A stretch of DNA of 13,258 nucleotides from an uncultured Collinsella sp. (GTDB taxonomy: Bacteria > Actinomycetota > Coriobacteriia > Coriobacteriales > Coriobacteriaceae), in assembly GCA_900551605.1 (NCBI GenBank), contig URWS01000010.1, positions 1 to 13,258 of the forward strand, given 5' to 3'. Numbering within the stretch: position 1 is the stretch's first letter; each line of letters starts with the position of its first letter. The notes under the pieces were generated by a model. The model was not told the DNA's origin. It saw nothing but the letters and a program-made list of their open reading frames with translations, and did no database searches. Below, piece after piece: positions 1 to 9,717 of the stretch. The position numbers and the translations under genes were made by a program.

Positions 1-1201
1 GCACGCTCGATGCCCTCAACGTCGCGTTGGCCGAAACCCGCCGCACGGCAAACGCCATCGCGCAGCAGCAGACGACCGACGCCGCCGTGGAGCAGCAACG
101 CTACCTGACCATTGCGCGCGAGTTCTCGCAGGCCGGCGACCGCATGGATGACCTGCGCCGCGAGACGGCCCAACAGCTCGGCGCCAACCGCGAGGGCATC
201 GAGCACCGCCTGGACAAGGTGCGTAGACGGTCGATGCCCAGCTGGGCGCCATCCGCAAGGACAACAACGTGCAGCTCGATCAGATGCGCGCGACGGTGGA
301 CGAGAAACTCTCCCGTACGCTCAACGATCGCCTGTCTGCATCGTTTAAGCAGGTGAGCGACCAGCTCGAGGCCGTGTACAAGGGCCTGGGCGATATGCAA
401 TCTATCGCCACCGGCGTGGGCGACCTTAAGCGCGTGCTGGGCAATGTGAAGGCACGTGGCATTTTGGGCGAGGTGCAGCTGGGCGCAATCCTGGCGGACA
501 TCCTTACGCCCGACCAGTATCTGGAAAACGTTGCCACCAAGCCCGGCGCCTCGGAGCGCGTTGAGTTTGCTGTCAAGCTGCCGGTGGACGAGGGTGATCC
601 CGTGCTGCTGCCGATCGACTCCAAATTCCCGGGCGATGCGTACGAGCATCTGCTCGACGCCCAGGAGTCGGGTGACGCTGAGGCCGTCGCCGCAGCGCGC
701 AAGACGCTCGATATGATGGTGAAGCGCGAGGCAAAGGACATCTGCGAAAAGTATCTGAGCGTGCCCGCGACTACCAACTTTGGCATTATGTTCGTTCCGT
801 TTGAGGGGCTGTACGCCGAGGTCGTCAGCCGCCCCGGGCTTATCGAGACCCTGGGCCGCGACTATCACGTCAACGTTGCCGGCCCCAGCACCATGGCGGC
901 CATCCTCAACAGCCTGCAGATGAGCTACCAGACGTTTAGGCTGCAAAAACGCACCGATGACGTGCTGCGCGTGCTTTCCGCCGTCAAGGCTGAGCTGCCG
1001 CGCTATCAGGCGGCGCTACGCCGCGCCCAACAGCAGATCGAGACTGCGGGCAAGAAGGTCGAGGGCATTATCACCACGCGCACCAACGTTATGGAGCGCA
1101 AGCTCAAGGACATCGATGCGCTGGAGGATGCCGAGGAGGCCGACGCGATTCTGGGCTTGGAGTCCGCAGGCTTACTCGCGGGCCAGGAAGACGAGGGCTA
1201 G
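1..1201 (+). pseudogene. rmuC: DNA recombination protein RmuC, 5'-truncated by the window and frameshifted
   Basis: RmuC proteins carry a long coiled coil followed by a nuclease-like RmuC domain and limit DNA rearrangements at inverted repeats. The reading frame is open from the first bases (TLDALNVALAETRR...) to LDKVR at about 224, rich in Gln, Ala, Arg and Glu as in the coiled coil. The rest of the protein continues in another frame from 227 (TVDAQLGAIRKDNN, then VQLDQMRATVDEKL) to the TAG at 1199-1201. It contains the conserved RmuC block GNVKARGILGEVQLG and the later LPIDSKFPGDAYEHLL and NFGIMFVPFEGLYAEV. One missing base near 224-226 explains the break; in the second frame TAG stands directly before the join. 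Without repair, the first frame ends at 354-356. The N-terminus lies outside the window. The family call is firm. Whether the gene is truly broken or this is a read error cannot be told from the sequence. Confidence 0.88.
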
Positions 1202-1228
1202 CCGCAACGGACGGCGGGGCGTCGGCGC

Positions 1229-1252
1229 AAGCGCGAGGCGCGGGCGCTTTTC
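1229..1252 (+). terminator. Possible weak Rho-independent terminator after rmuC
   Basis: AAGCGC (1229-1234) pairs with GCGCTT (1244-1249) around a nine-base GC-rich loop, and the right arm runs into a short T stretch. It lies 28 bases after the rmuC stop and before the ABC transporter gene. The stem is only six pairs and the T tract is short, so activity is uncertain. Confidence 0.35.
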
Positions 1253-1314
1253 GCATCGTGCTTGCCTGAAGTGCGCTTTAGTGTGCAACAATGGCGTTTC
1301 GCCCTATCAGACGT

Positions 1315-1321
1315 GAAAGGA
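1315..1321 (+). promoter_or_regulatory. Ribosome binding site fixing the ABC transporter start at 1327
   Basis: GAAAGGA ends five bases before the ATG at 1327. An in-frame ATG at 1291 lies 12 codons upstream but has no purine-rich site before it and would add an atypical peptide, so 1327 is the better start. Confidence 0.75.
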
Positions 1322-1326
1322 AGCCC

Positions 1327-3129
<1,803 letters not shown>

Positions 3130-3181
3130 GCGTCTCGGACGTGGGACAATTGTGCCCATAAGTTTATTGTGCCGTTGAGCC

Positions 3182-3187
3182 GAGGAG
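3182..3187 (+). promoter_or_regulatory. Ribosome binding site fixing the nth start at 3193
   Basis: GAGGAG lies five bases before the ATG at 3193. A GTG at 3169 is in frame eight codons upstream but lacks such a site and would place GAGGAG inside the gene. Confidence 0.75.
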
Positions 3188-3192
3188 TCGTT

Positions 3193-3858
3193 ATGCCACG
3201 CGAGACCAATGCCGCCAAGCGCGAGCGCGCCATCGAGGTGTGTGAGCGCCTCAACCGTCGCTATGGCCCGGTCGAGTGCTTTTTGGACCACGAGAATCCC
3301 TTCCGCCTGCTGATCGCGGTGCTACTCTCGGCGCAAACGACCGACGCGCAGGTCAACAAGGTGACGCCGCGGCTGTTTGCCCAGTGGCCCACGCCCGAGG
3401 CCATGGCCGGGGCGAGCGTGGCTGACGTGGCGGACACCATTAAGTCACTCGGCTTTTATAAGAGTAAGGCCAAGCATGCCGTGGAGGCCGCCCAGATGAT
3501 CGTTGCTGACTACGGCGGCGAGGTACCGGCCGACATGAAGGAGCTTGTAAAGCTGCCGGGCGTGGGGCGCAAGACGGCGAACATCGTACTCAACGTGGGG
3601 TACGGCATCGTGGAAGGCATCGCAGTGGATACGCACGTCAACCGCATTGCGCACCGCCTGATGCTGAGTCCCAAGACGCATGCCAAGGAGCCGCTCAAGA
3701 CCGAGCAGGATCTGCTCAAGATTTTGCCGCACGAGTATTGGGAGTCGGTCAACCATCAGTGGATCACCTTCGGTCGCGAGATCTGCGATGCCCGCAAACC
3801 CAAGTGCGACGAGTGTCCGCTGGCAGATTTGTGCCCCAGCGTGCGCGTAGCGGGGTAG
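3193..3858 (+). CDS. nth: Endonuclease III (DNA glycosylase / AP lyase)
   Basis: Nth removes oxidised pyrimidines from DNA and cuts the resulting abasic site in base excision repair. The 221-residue product matches the usual family length. The helix-hairpin-helix LPGVGRKTAN (121-130) carries the catalytic Lys127, corresponding to Lys120 of the Escherichia coli enzyme. VDTHVNR holds the catalytic Asp146. The C-terminus has four cysteines spaced C-X6-C-X2-C-X5-C (198, 205, 208, 214), the [4Fe-4S] cluster loop. LLSAQTTDAQVNKVTP (44-59) is also typical. Nothing important is missing, so the enzyme should be active. It sits between the ABC transporter and mfd, another repair gene, on the same strand. 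A GACAAT hexamer at 3145-3150 could be a -10 box, but no good -35 accompanies it. Confidence 0.96.
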   Translation: MPRETNAAKRERAIEVCERLNRRYGPVECFLDHENPFRLLIAVLLSAQTTDAQVNKVTPRLFAQWPTPEAMAGASVADVADTIKSLGFYKSKAKHAVEAAQMIVADYGGEVPADMKELVKLPGVGRKTANIVLNVGYGIVEGIAVDTHVNRIAHRLMLSPKTHAKEPLKTEQDLLKILPHEYWESVNHQWITFGREICDARKPKCDECPLADLCPSVRVAG

Positions 3859-3907
3859 GGCGGAATGCATCTTCGTCTGGCGTTTTTTGCGGGGCCGGGT
3901 TTTGCCC

Positions 3908-3938
3908 TTGAGCAGGAGTCCTCTCCATGCGCTACCAT
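3908..3938 (+). promoter_or_regulatory. Possible promoter upstream of mfd
   Basis: TTGAGC (3908-3913) and TACCAT (3933-3938) resemble -35 and -10 boxes, but the 19-base spacer is longer than ideal. This is the best candidate in the 159-base gap between nth and mfd. The hairpin at 3965-3990 would then lie in the mfd leader. Confidence 0.3.
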
Positions 3939-3964
3939 GACAAACAATGATCTTTGACGTACGA

Positions 3965-3990
3965 CCCGCCGAGCTTGCCCCGGCGGGCTT
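3965..3990 (+). terminator. Hairpin with short T tract just before mfd: terminator or leader attenuator
   Basis: CCCGCCG (3965-3971) pairs perfectly with CGGCGGG (3981-3987) around a nine-base loop and is followed by CTTTTGG. The structure ends about 20 bases before the mfd ribosome binding site. It may end nth transcription, or it may lie in the mfd leader if the promoter is at about 3908-3938. Confidence 0.5.
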
Positions 3991-4017
3991 TTGGCGTTGC
4001 GATGCCGGAGGAACAGC

Positions 4018-7000
4018 ATGCTCATTCACCGTATAGCCGCGCAGCTCTACACTGCCGAGGCGCTGCAGACCGTCGAGGCCGGGCTCGATTCTGGCGAGGA
4101 TGTGACGCTGGCCGTGTCTCAGTCGGGTCGCACGCTTATGGCCGCCGCCCAGTTTGCGCGCCGTCCGCGCCCCACGGTCTACATTGTGAGCGGCGAGGAC
4201 GCGGCCGATCGCGCTGCGCGCAGCCTGGCCGCCTATGTGGGCCTGGCGCACGTGTGCCGCTTTCCCGAGCGCAAGGACTACCCTTGGCGCGAGCAGGCGC
4301 CCGACGATGCCGTGGTGGCCCAGCGCTGCGAGGCGCTCGGGCGCATCGTGCGCGGCGATAACTGCATCATGGTTGCCTCGGCCCGCGCGCTGCTGCGCTG
4401 CGTGCCGCCGGTCGAGAGCCGCTATTGGGAGTCCACTACTTTTGCGGTGGGTGAGGAGATTCCCTTTGACGAGGTGCCGCAGCGTCTGGTGGGCATGGGC
4501 TACACCAACGCTGGCGCCGCGGACGCGCCCGGTCTGTTCCGCGTGCACGGCGACACCGTCGAGGTGTTTCCCGCGCAGGAAAAGGCGCCCGTGCGCATTG
4601 AGTTCTTTGGCGACGAGATTGACCGCATCCGCCGCATGGTGAGCTCAACGGGGCAGACCATCGGTAACGAGGACAGTATTGAGATCTTCCCCTGCCGTGA
4701 GCTGGCGCTTACCGACGAGGCCGTCCACAACATGCATGTGGCGCTCTATCGCGCCAGCCAGGACGACAGCAAGCTGGCGGCGCTGCTCGAGATGGTGGAC
4801 GCGCGCATCGTCACGCCCGAGCTCGATCGCTTTTTGCCGGTGATGTACGGCCAGACTGTGAGCCCGCTGTCGCATGTGAGCGGCAAGGCGCTCGTGGTCC
4901 TGTCCGAGCCACGCTCGCTGTTCGACGACTGCCTGCGCGCCTACGAGGATATCGAGGCCCGTGCCGGCGAGGCGGGAGTCGACCGTCTGGACGGCTTGTA
5001 CGTGCGTGCCCAGCAGCTTGACTTTGGTGCTCAGCAACGCCTGAACTACGTGAGCCTGATTCGTGCCGGCGGTGCGGTGACGGCCGAGCTCAAGATTGAG
5101 CAGCCGGCCATCGCGGGCTCTGACAATCGCTTTATGACGCGCATCCAGGAGGTCGTGGGCAAGCGCTACGCCTGCGTGTTTGCCATTCCCGACCGCGGCG
5201 CGCGCGAGTCGATGGAGCTTACCTTTGGCGACGAGGGCATCACCTTTGAGGAATCGCTGACCGCGGCGCCCGAAAACGCGGGTGTTATCGGCGACCGCGT
5301 GCGCGTGGCAGCGGCGGATTCTGCCGATCGCGCCGCACGCCAGGAGGCCCATGCTTCGATCCGCGAGCGCAAGGCAGATGCACTCAACGCTCGGTCGCTC
5401 GAGGCCGGTGCCGTCCAGGCCGCCGCCGGCGCCGCCGTGCCCACCATCTCGCGCGGACGCGTGACCTTTGTGGACGCCGCCCTGCCGCAGGGCGTGGTGG
5501 TGCCCGACGCCAACCTGGCCGTGTTCTCAATTGCCGACCTCAACGCCCGCATGGACGCCAACCGCGCGCGCAGCCGCCGCAAGGTGGACATTACGCAGAT
5601 TACCTTCCCGTTTAAGCCGGGCGACTACGTCGTTCACGCCACCCACGGCATCGCGCTCTTTAGCGAGATCGCGCGCCAGGAAGTGGGCGGCAAGGAGCGC
5701 GACTACTTTTTGCTGGAATACGCCGACGGCGACAAGCTCTACGTGCCGCTGGAGCAGGTCGACCGCATCACGCGCTATGTTGGTCCCGACGGCGACAAGC
5801 CGCGCCTGACCAGACTCAACACCGCCGACTGGACGCGTGCCACCAACAAGGCGCGCAAGAATGCCAAAAAGCTGGCGTTTGACCTGGTTGACCTCTATAC
5901 GCGCCGCTCATCGATCACCGGCATCGCCTGCCCGCCCGATACGCCCGAGCAGATCGAGATGGAGCAGAGCTTCCCCTACGACGAGACGCGCGACCAGCTG
6001 GAGGCCATCGCCAACATTAAGGCCGACATGGAGGCGCCCAAGCCCATGGACCGCCTGTTGTGCGGCGACGTGGGCTTTGGCAAGACCGAGGTCGCCCTGC
6101 GTGCGGCGTTTAAGTGCGTGGATTCCGGCCGACAGGTCATGGTGCTCTGCCCCACGACCATTCTGGCCCAGCAGCACTACGAGACGTTCTTTGAGCGCTT
6201 TGCCCCGTTTGGCCTTGAGGTCGAGGTGCTCAGCCGCTTCCGCACGCCGGCACAGCAAAGGCGCGCGCTCAAGGCGTTTGCCGAGGGCACGATTGATGTG
6301 CTCATCGGCACGCACCGTCTGCTTTCGGCCGATGTGAACCCCAAGAACCTGGGCCTGGTGATTATCGACGAGGAGCAGCGCTTTGGCGTGCAGCACAAGG
6401 AGCAGCTCAAGAACCTGCGCGAACAGATTGACGTGCTCACGCTTTCGGCAACGCCCATTCCGCGAACCATGCAGATGGCCACGAGCGGCGTGCGCGACAT
6501 GAGCCTGATCACCACGCCGCCGACCGGGCGCCGCCCCGTCATCGTGCACGTGGGGGAGTACGACCCCGACGTGGTGAGTGCGGCGATTCGCCTGGAGGTG
6601 GGCCGCGGCGGCCAGGTGTACTACGTGTCCAACCGCGTCAAGACCATCGACGACGCCGTGGCGCGCGTGCACGAGGCCGCGCCCGAGGCGCGCGTGGGCG
6701 TGGCGCACGGCAAGATGAGCCCGCGCGAGGTCGAGGACGTGATGATCGAGTTCGCGACCAAAAAGATCGATGTGCTCATCGCCACGACTATCGTGGAGAG
6801 CGGCATCGACAACGCGACGGCCAACACGCTCATCATCGAAGACTCGCAGCGCTTGGGTCTGGCGCAGCTCTACCAGCTCAAGGGCCGCGTTGGCCGTTCG
6901 GCCACGCAGGCATACGCGTACTTTATGTTCCCCGGCGAGCTGCCGCTGACCGAGGAGGCCACGGCGCGCCTGACCGCGCTCTCCGAGTTCCAAGACCTGG

Positions 7001-7650
7001 GCAGCGGCATGCGCATCGCCATGCGCGACCTGGAGATCCGCGGCGCCGGCTCGCTTATGGGTGCCGAGCAGCACGGCAACTTGTCGAGCGTGGGCTTTGA
7101 CCTGTTTACGCAGATGCTGGGCCAGGCCGTGGCCGAGGCGCGCGGCGACGACGATGCCGGCGTGGAGGCCGCGAGCGTGGGCATTAACCTTCCGGCCGAC
7201 TACTTCCTGTCCGAGGAGTACATGCCGGCCGTGGATCAGCGCGTGCTCGTGTACCGAAAGCTCGCGGCTGCCGAGGACTTGGAAAGCATTGACGAGGTGC
7301 AGGAGGAGACCGATGCCGCGCACGGCGAGCTGCCGTTGGCGGGGCTCAACCTGTTCAACCGTGCGCGCATCCGCATTCGCGGCGAGCGCCTGGGGCTCGA
7401 GAGCGTCACGCTCAGCGGCGGTCGCATCACGTTTTTGGGCGTCGACGTGCCCAAGAAGGTGGCCTTTGAGCTTAAGACCCGCTATGGCGCGGTGAACTTC
7501 CCCAAGAGCCGCAAGCTGTCGGTACCCTACAAGGCGGGTGCCGGTGCGGGCAGCGGCCTAGGCCGCGGTCTCGACGCCAACGACGGCACCGGCCCCGTGG
7601 CCGCGGCGCTCATGCTGCTGCAGCAGCTGGGCGCGTCCGACGATGACTAA
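4018..7650 (+). CDS. mfd: Transcription-repair coupling factor Mfd
   Basis: Mfd binds RNA polymerase stalled at DNA damage, pushes it off with its ATP-driven translocase and recruits UvrA for nucleotide excision repair. The start at 4018 follows GGAGGAA (4007-4013) and gives 1210 residues, somewhat longer than the 1148 of E. coli. The UvrB-like N-terminal part includes GYTNAGAADAPGLFRVHGD near residue 161. The polymerase-interacting domain begins near 532 (FKPGDYVVHATHGIALF). The helicase core has Walker A GDVGFGKT (683-690), DEEQ (784-787), LSATPIPRTMQM and QLKGRVGRS. The RecG-like motif LEIRGAGSLMGAEQHG follows near 1005. The C-terminal domain covers about 1050-1160 (LPADYFLSEEYMPAVDQR). 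An Ala-rich linker at about 418-474 and a Gly/Ala-rich tail (AGAGAGSGLGRG) are the main extras. All key motifs are intact. It may be transcribed with nth upstream. Confidence 0.97.
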   Translation: MLIHRIAAQLYTAEALQTVEAGLDSGEDVTLAVSQSGRTLMAAAQFARRPRPTVYIVSGEDAADRAARSLAAYVGLAHVCRFPERKDYPWREQAPDDAVVAQRCEALGRIVRGDNCIMVASARALLRCVPPVESRYWESTTFAVGEEIPFDEVPQRLVGMGYTNAGAADAPGLFRVHGDTVEVFPAQEKAPVRIEFFGDEIDRIRRMVSSTGQTIGNEDSIEIFPCRELALTDEAVHNMHVALYRASQDDSKLAALLEMVDARIVTPELDRFLPVMYGQTVSPLSHVSGKALVVLSEPRSLFDDCLRAYEDIEARAGEAGVDRLDGLYVRAQQLDFGAQQRLNYVSLIRAGGAVTAELKIEQPAIAGSDNRFMTRIQEVVGKRYACVFAIPDRGARESMELTFGDEGITFEESLTAAPENAGVIGDRVRVAAADSADRAARQEAHASIRERKADALNARSLEAGAVQAAAGAAVPTISRGRVTFVDAALPQGVVVPDANLAVFSIADLNARMDANRARSRRKVDITQITFPFKPGDYVVHATHGIALFSEIARQEVGGKERDYFLLEYADGDKLYVPLEQVDRITRYVGPDGDKPRLTRLNTADWTRATNKARKNAKKLAFDLVDLYTRRSSITGIACPPDTPEQIEMEQSFPYDETRDQLEAIANIKADMEAPKPMDRLLCGDVGFGKTEVALRAAFKCVDSGRQVMVLCPTTILAQQHYETFFERFAPFGLEVEVLSRFRTPAQQRRALKAFAEGTIDVLIGTHRLLSADVNPKNLGLVIIDEEQRFGVQHKEQLKNLREQIDVLTLSATPIPRTMQMATSGVRDMSLITTPPTGRRPVIVHVGEYDPDVVSAAIRLEVGRGGQVYYVSNRVKTIDDAVARVHEAAPEARVGVAHGKMSPREVEDVMIEFATKKIDVLIATTIVESGIDNATANTLIIEDSQRLGLAQLYQLKGRVGRSATQAYAYFMFPGELPLTEEATARLTALSEFQDLGSGMRIAMRDLEIRGAGSLMGAEQHGNLSSVGFDLFTQMLGQAVAEARGDDDAGVEAASVGINLPADYFLSEEYMPAVDQRVLVYRKLAAAEDLESIDEVQEETDAAHGELPLAGLNLFNRARIRIRGERLGLESVTLSGGRITFLGVDVPKKVAFELKTRYGAVNFPKSRKLSVPYKAGAGAGSGLGRGLDANDGTGPVAAALMLLQQLGASDDD

Positions 7651-7706
7651 CGGGTCGACGCCGTAAACGCCCCATTTGGGCAATCTGGTTCCATCGAAAG
7701 GAAAGC

Positions 7707-8570
7707 ATGTTCGGGTACATCTACAAGAAAGACGCCGCTGCTATCGCGGTTATCCTTGCCCTCTGCCTGGGCGTGGGCAGTTTCTTCGATTATCAGATCT
7801 CGAGCGCGCTGTTCAACATCGGCAGCATGTACGGCCGCTTTATCGAGGCGGCCGGCGAGCTGCCGTTTGAGCTGACGGCGAGCGTTGCGGGCGTTATGCT
7901 CGTGCGCTCGGCACGCCCCGATTCTAAGACGAGCAAGTGGCTTGCCGCGCTGGGCGTTCTGATCAACGTGGCCCTGGTCGGCTATGAGATCATTGGATCG
8001 CTCCGGGTTGGCGGCAAACTCATCGCGGCTCAGTTGGTGCTGACGTTTGTGCTGGTCATCGTCGCCAACCTTATCGTCTATCGCCTCACGCGCACGACCG
8101 AGCCCGACGAGCTCACGCGCTGGGCGTTGATGGTGCTGGCTGTGTGGGTCGCTCAAGCCATCATCCTCAACGTAGTCGTCAAGCCGCTGTGGTCGCGTCC
8201 GCGCATGCGCGTGATCGAGGTCACGCCGGGGCTCAATTTTCAGCCGTGGTGGGTGATCGGCAATCCCGACAAGTGGACCTATATCGCCGCCGGCGTGATC
8301 AAGGACGGGTTCAAGTCGTTTGCGAGCGGACACACGGCGCATGCGGCGATCGGCCTGATGCTCGCTGGGCTTCCCGCAGCGGCCTTTAAGGAAAAGCCTT
8401 CGCGTCGCCGCGTGATCTTTTGGGCGGCAGCGGCCGTCGCGGCGCTCGTCGCCTTTGGGCGCATCGTGATTGGAGCACACTTTTTGAGTGACGTGAGCTG
8501 CGGTTTTGCTCTGGTACTGGCACTTGAGTGTCTTGCCGCGCGCATTGCCTATCCGCACGGCGTACAATAG
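7707..8570 (+). CDS. PAP2-family membrane phosphatase
   Basis: PAP2 enzymes remove phosphate from lipid phosphates such as phosphatidic acid or undecaprenyl pyrophosphate at the membrane. The 287-residue protein has about eight hydrophobic segments (near 10-27, 56-66, 78-97, 105-127, 139-158, 212-227, 236-256 and 265-281). The three signature motifs sit in the C-terminal half in degenerate form. KPLWSRPRM gives Lys159 and Arg166 (the usual Pro after Arg is Met). FASGHT gives Ser207-Gly-His209 (Ala replaces the usual Pro). GRIVIGAHFLSD gives Arg252, nucleophile His258 and Asp262 (Gly replaces the usual Ser). The catalytic Lys, Arg, His and Asp residues are kept, so activity is likely; the substrate is unknown. 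The start follows AAAGGA (7697-7702). It begins 56 bases after mfd with no terminator between, and 44 bases separate it from the aldolase gene. Confidence 0.85.
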   Translation: MFGYIYKKDAAAIAVILALCLGVGSFFDYQISSALFNIGSMYGRFIEAAGELPFELTASVAGVMLVRSARPDSKTSKWLAALGVLINVALVGYEIIGSLRVGGKLIAAQLVLTFVLVIVANLIVYRLTRTTEPDELTRWALMVLAVWVAQAIILNVVVKPLWSRPRMRVIEVTPGLNFQPWWVIGNPDKWTYIAAGVIKDGFKSFASGHTAHAAIGLMLAGLPAAAFKEKPSRRRVIFWAAAAVAALVAFGRIVIGAHFLSDVSCGFALVLALECLAARIAYPHGVQ

Positions 8571-8614
8571 CTCCGTTTGAATCATCTGCCGATACCCGGT
8601 AAGAGAGGATTGCC

Positions 8615-9640
8615 ATGCTCGCGTTCAACAACGATTATTCCCACGGCGCACACCCGGCGGTGCTGCAGGCGCTCGTCGATACCAACATGGAGCCGCAGCC
8701 CGGCTATGGTACCGATGCACACACCGAGCGTGCCAAGCAGCTTATCCGCGAGGCCTGTCAGGTCCCCGATGCCGATGTGTTTTTTCTGGTGGGCGGCACG
8801 CAGGCCAACGCGACGGTGATCGACATGCTGCTCGCGCCGTACGAGGGCGTCGTTGCTGCTGAGACTGGCCACGTCGCCTGCCACGAGGCGGGCGCCATCG
8901 AGTTTGGCGGCCACAAGGTGCTCACCATCCCCGGCTACGAGGGCAAGATGCACGCCGAGGATCTGGAGAACTATATCCAGGTGTTCTACGAAAACGAGAG
9001 CTACGAGCACACGGTGTTTCCGGGTGCCGTGTACGTGAGCCTATCGACCGAGTACGGCACGCTGTACTCCAAGGCCGAGCTCGAGGCGATTCACGCGGTG
9101 TGCCAGAAGCGCGAGATTCCGCTGTTTGTGGACGGTGCTCGCCTGGCTTATGCGCTGGCGGCCGATGAGTGCGACATTACCCTGCCCGAGCTGGCGCAAC
9201 TGTGCGACGTGTTCTACATCGGCGGCACCAAGTGCGGCGCGCTTTGCGGCGAGGCCGTGGTGTTCTGCGGCATGCACGCCCCGGCGCATCCCATTCCGCG
9301 TATTAAGCAGCATGGCGCACTGCTTGCCAAGGGCCGCCTGACGGGTGTGCAGTTCGAGGCTCTTTTTACCGATGGCCTGTATTTTGAGATTGGTCGCCAG
9401 GCGATTGAGACCGCTCAGGCGCTGCGTCGCGTGCTGCACGAGCGCGGCTACCAGTTCTTCTTGGAGACGCCGACCAACCAGCAGTTCGTGATTCTGCCCA
9501 ACGAGGACATGGCCCGCATTCGCGAGCATGCGGCGATCGAGTACTGGGAAAAGTACGACGATACCCACACGGTAGTGCGTTTTTGCACCAGCTGGGCCAC
9601 AACGCAGGAGGATATCGACGCGTTGGCGGCTGTCCTGTAG
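8615..9640 (+). CDS. Threonine-aldolase-type PLP enzyme (low-specificity L-threonine aldolase)
   Basis: The 341-residue protein belongs to the Beta_elim_lyase group of fold-type I PLP enzymes. Threonine aldolases cleave threonine or allo-threonine to glycine and acetaldehyde in the cytoplasm. NDYSHGAHPAVLQAL at the N-terminus, LVGGTQANATV (59-69) binding the cofactor phosphate, ETGHVACHEAGAIE with ring-stacking His86, VDGARL with Asp173, and YIGGTKCGAL with the PLP Lys206 are all in place. The closest family memory is a Firmicutes/Actinobacteria type often labelled simply aminotransferase-fold or threonine aldolase, so exact substrate is not certain. AGAGGA (8604-8609) lies five bases before the ATG. 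A TACAAT hexamer overlapping the end of the phosphatase gene (8563-8568) could be a -10 box, but no well-placed -35 is seen. A strong terminator follows. Confidence 0.88.
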   Translation: MLAFNNDYSHGAHPAVLQALVDTNMEPQPGYGTDAHTERAKQLIREACQVPDADVFFLVGGTQANATVIDMLLAPYEGVVAAETGHVACHEAGAIEFGGHKVLTIPGYEGKMHAEDLENYIQVFYENESYEHTVFPGAVYVSLSTEYGTLYSKAELEAIHAVCQKREIPLFVDGARLAYALAADECDITLPELAQLCDVFYIGGTKCGALCGEAVVFCGMHAPAHPIPRIKQHGALLAKGRLTGVQFEALFTDGLYFEIGRQAIETAQALRRVLHERGYQFFLETPTNQQFVILPNEDMARIREHAAIEYWEKYDDTHTVVRFCTSWATTQEDIDALAAVL

Positions 9641-9658
9641 CCTGATGTAATGACAAGG

Positions 9659-9702
9659 GGCCGCCCTGCGCCTGGGCTTGGCGCAGGGCGGCCTTTGCTT
9701 TT
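9659..9702 (+). terminator. Strong Rho-independent terminator after the aldolase gene
   Basis: GGCCGCCCTGCGCC (9659-9672) and GGCGCAGGGCGGCC (9680-9693) form a perfect 14-bp stem with a seven-base loop, followed by TTTGCTTTT. It lies 19 bases after the aldolase stop. It ends only 15 bases before the acetyltransferase start codon. Confidence 0.9.
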
Positions 9703-9717
9703 GGGGAGAAGGGTTAT

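Noticed and set aside
200..240. Programmed ribosomal frameshift in rmuC
   Set aside because: No slippery heptamer is present and a -1 slip meets TAG at 224. A +2 shift would be needed, which is not a usual mechanism.
3144..3160. Near-palindrome GGGACAATTGTGCCC before nth as an operator
   Set aside because: The symmetry is imperfect, it occurs once, and no regulator is nearby; a chance overlap with a -10-like GACAAT is as likely.
3881..3890. T run after nth as a terminator
   Set aside because: Six T bases are present but no stem precedes them; the flanking GC stretches do not pair.
5908..7323. Minus-strand open frame of 471 codons opposite mfd
   Set aside because: Low-complexity composition rich in Leu, His and Ala, and it covers the conserved Mfd helicase core on the other strand.
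7662..7680. Small inverted repeat GCCC/GGGC between mfd and the phosphatase gene
   Set aside because: The stem is only four pairs and no T run follows, so it is not a credible terminator.
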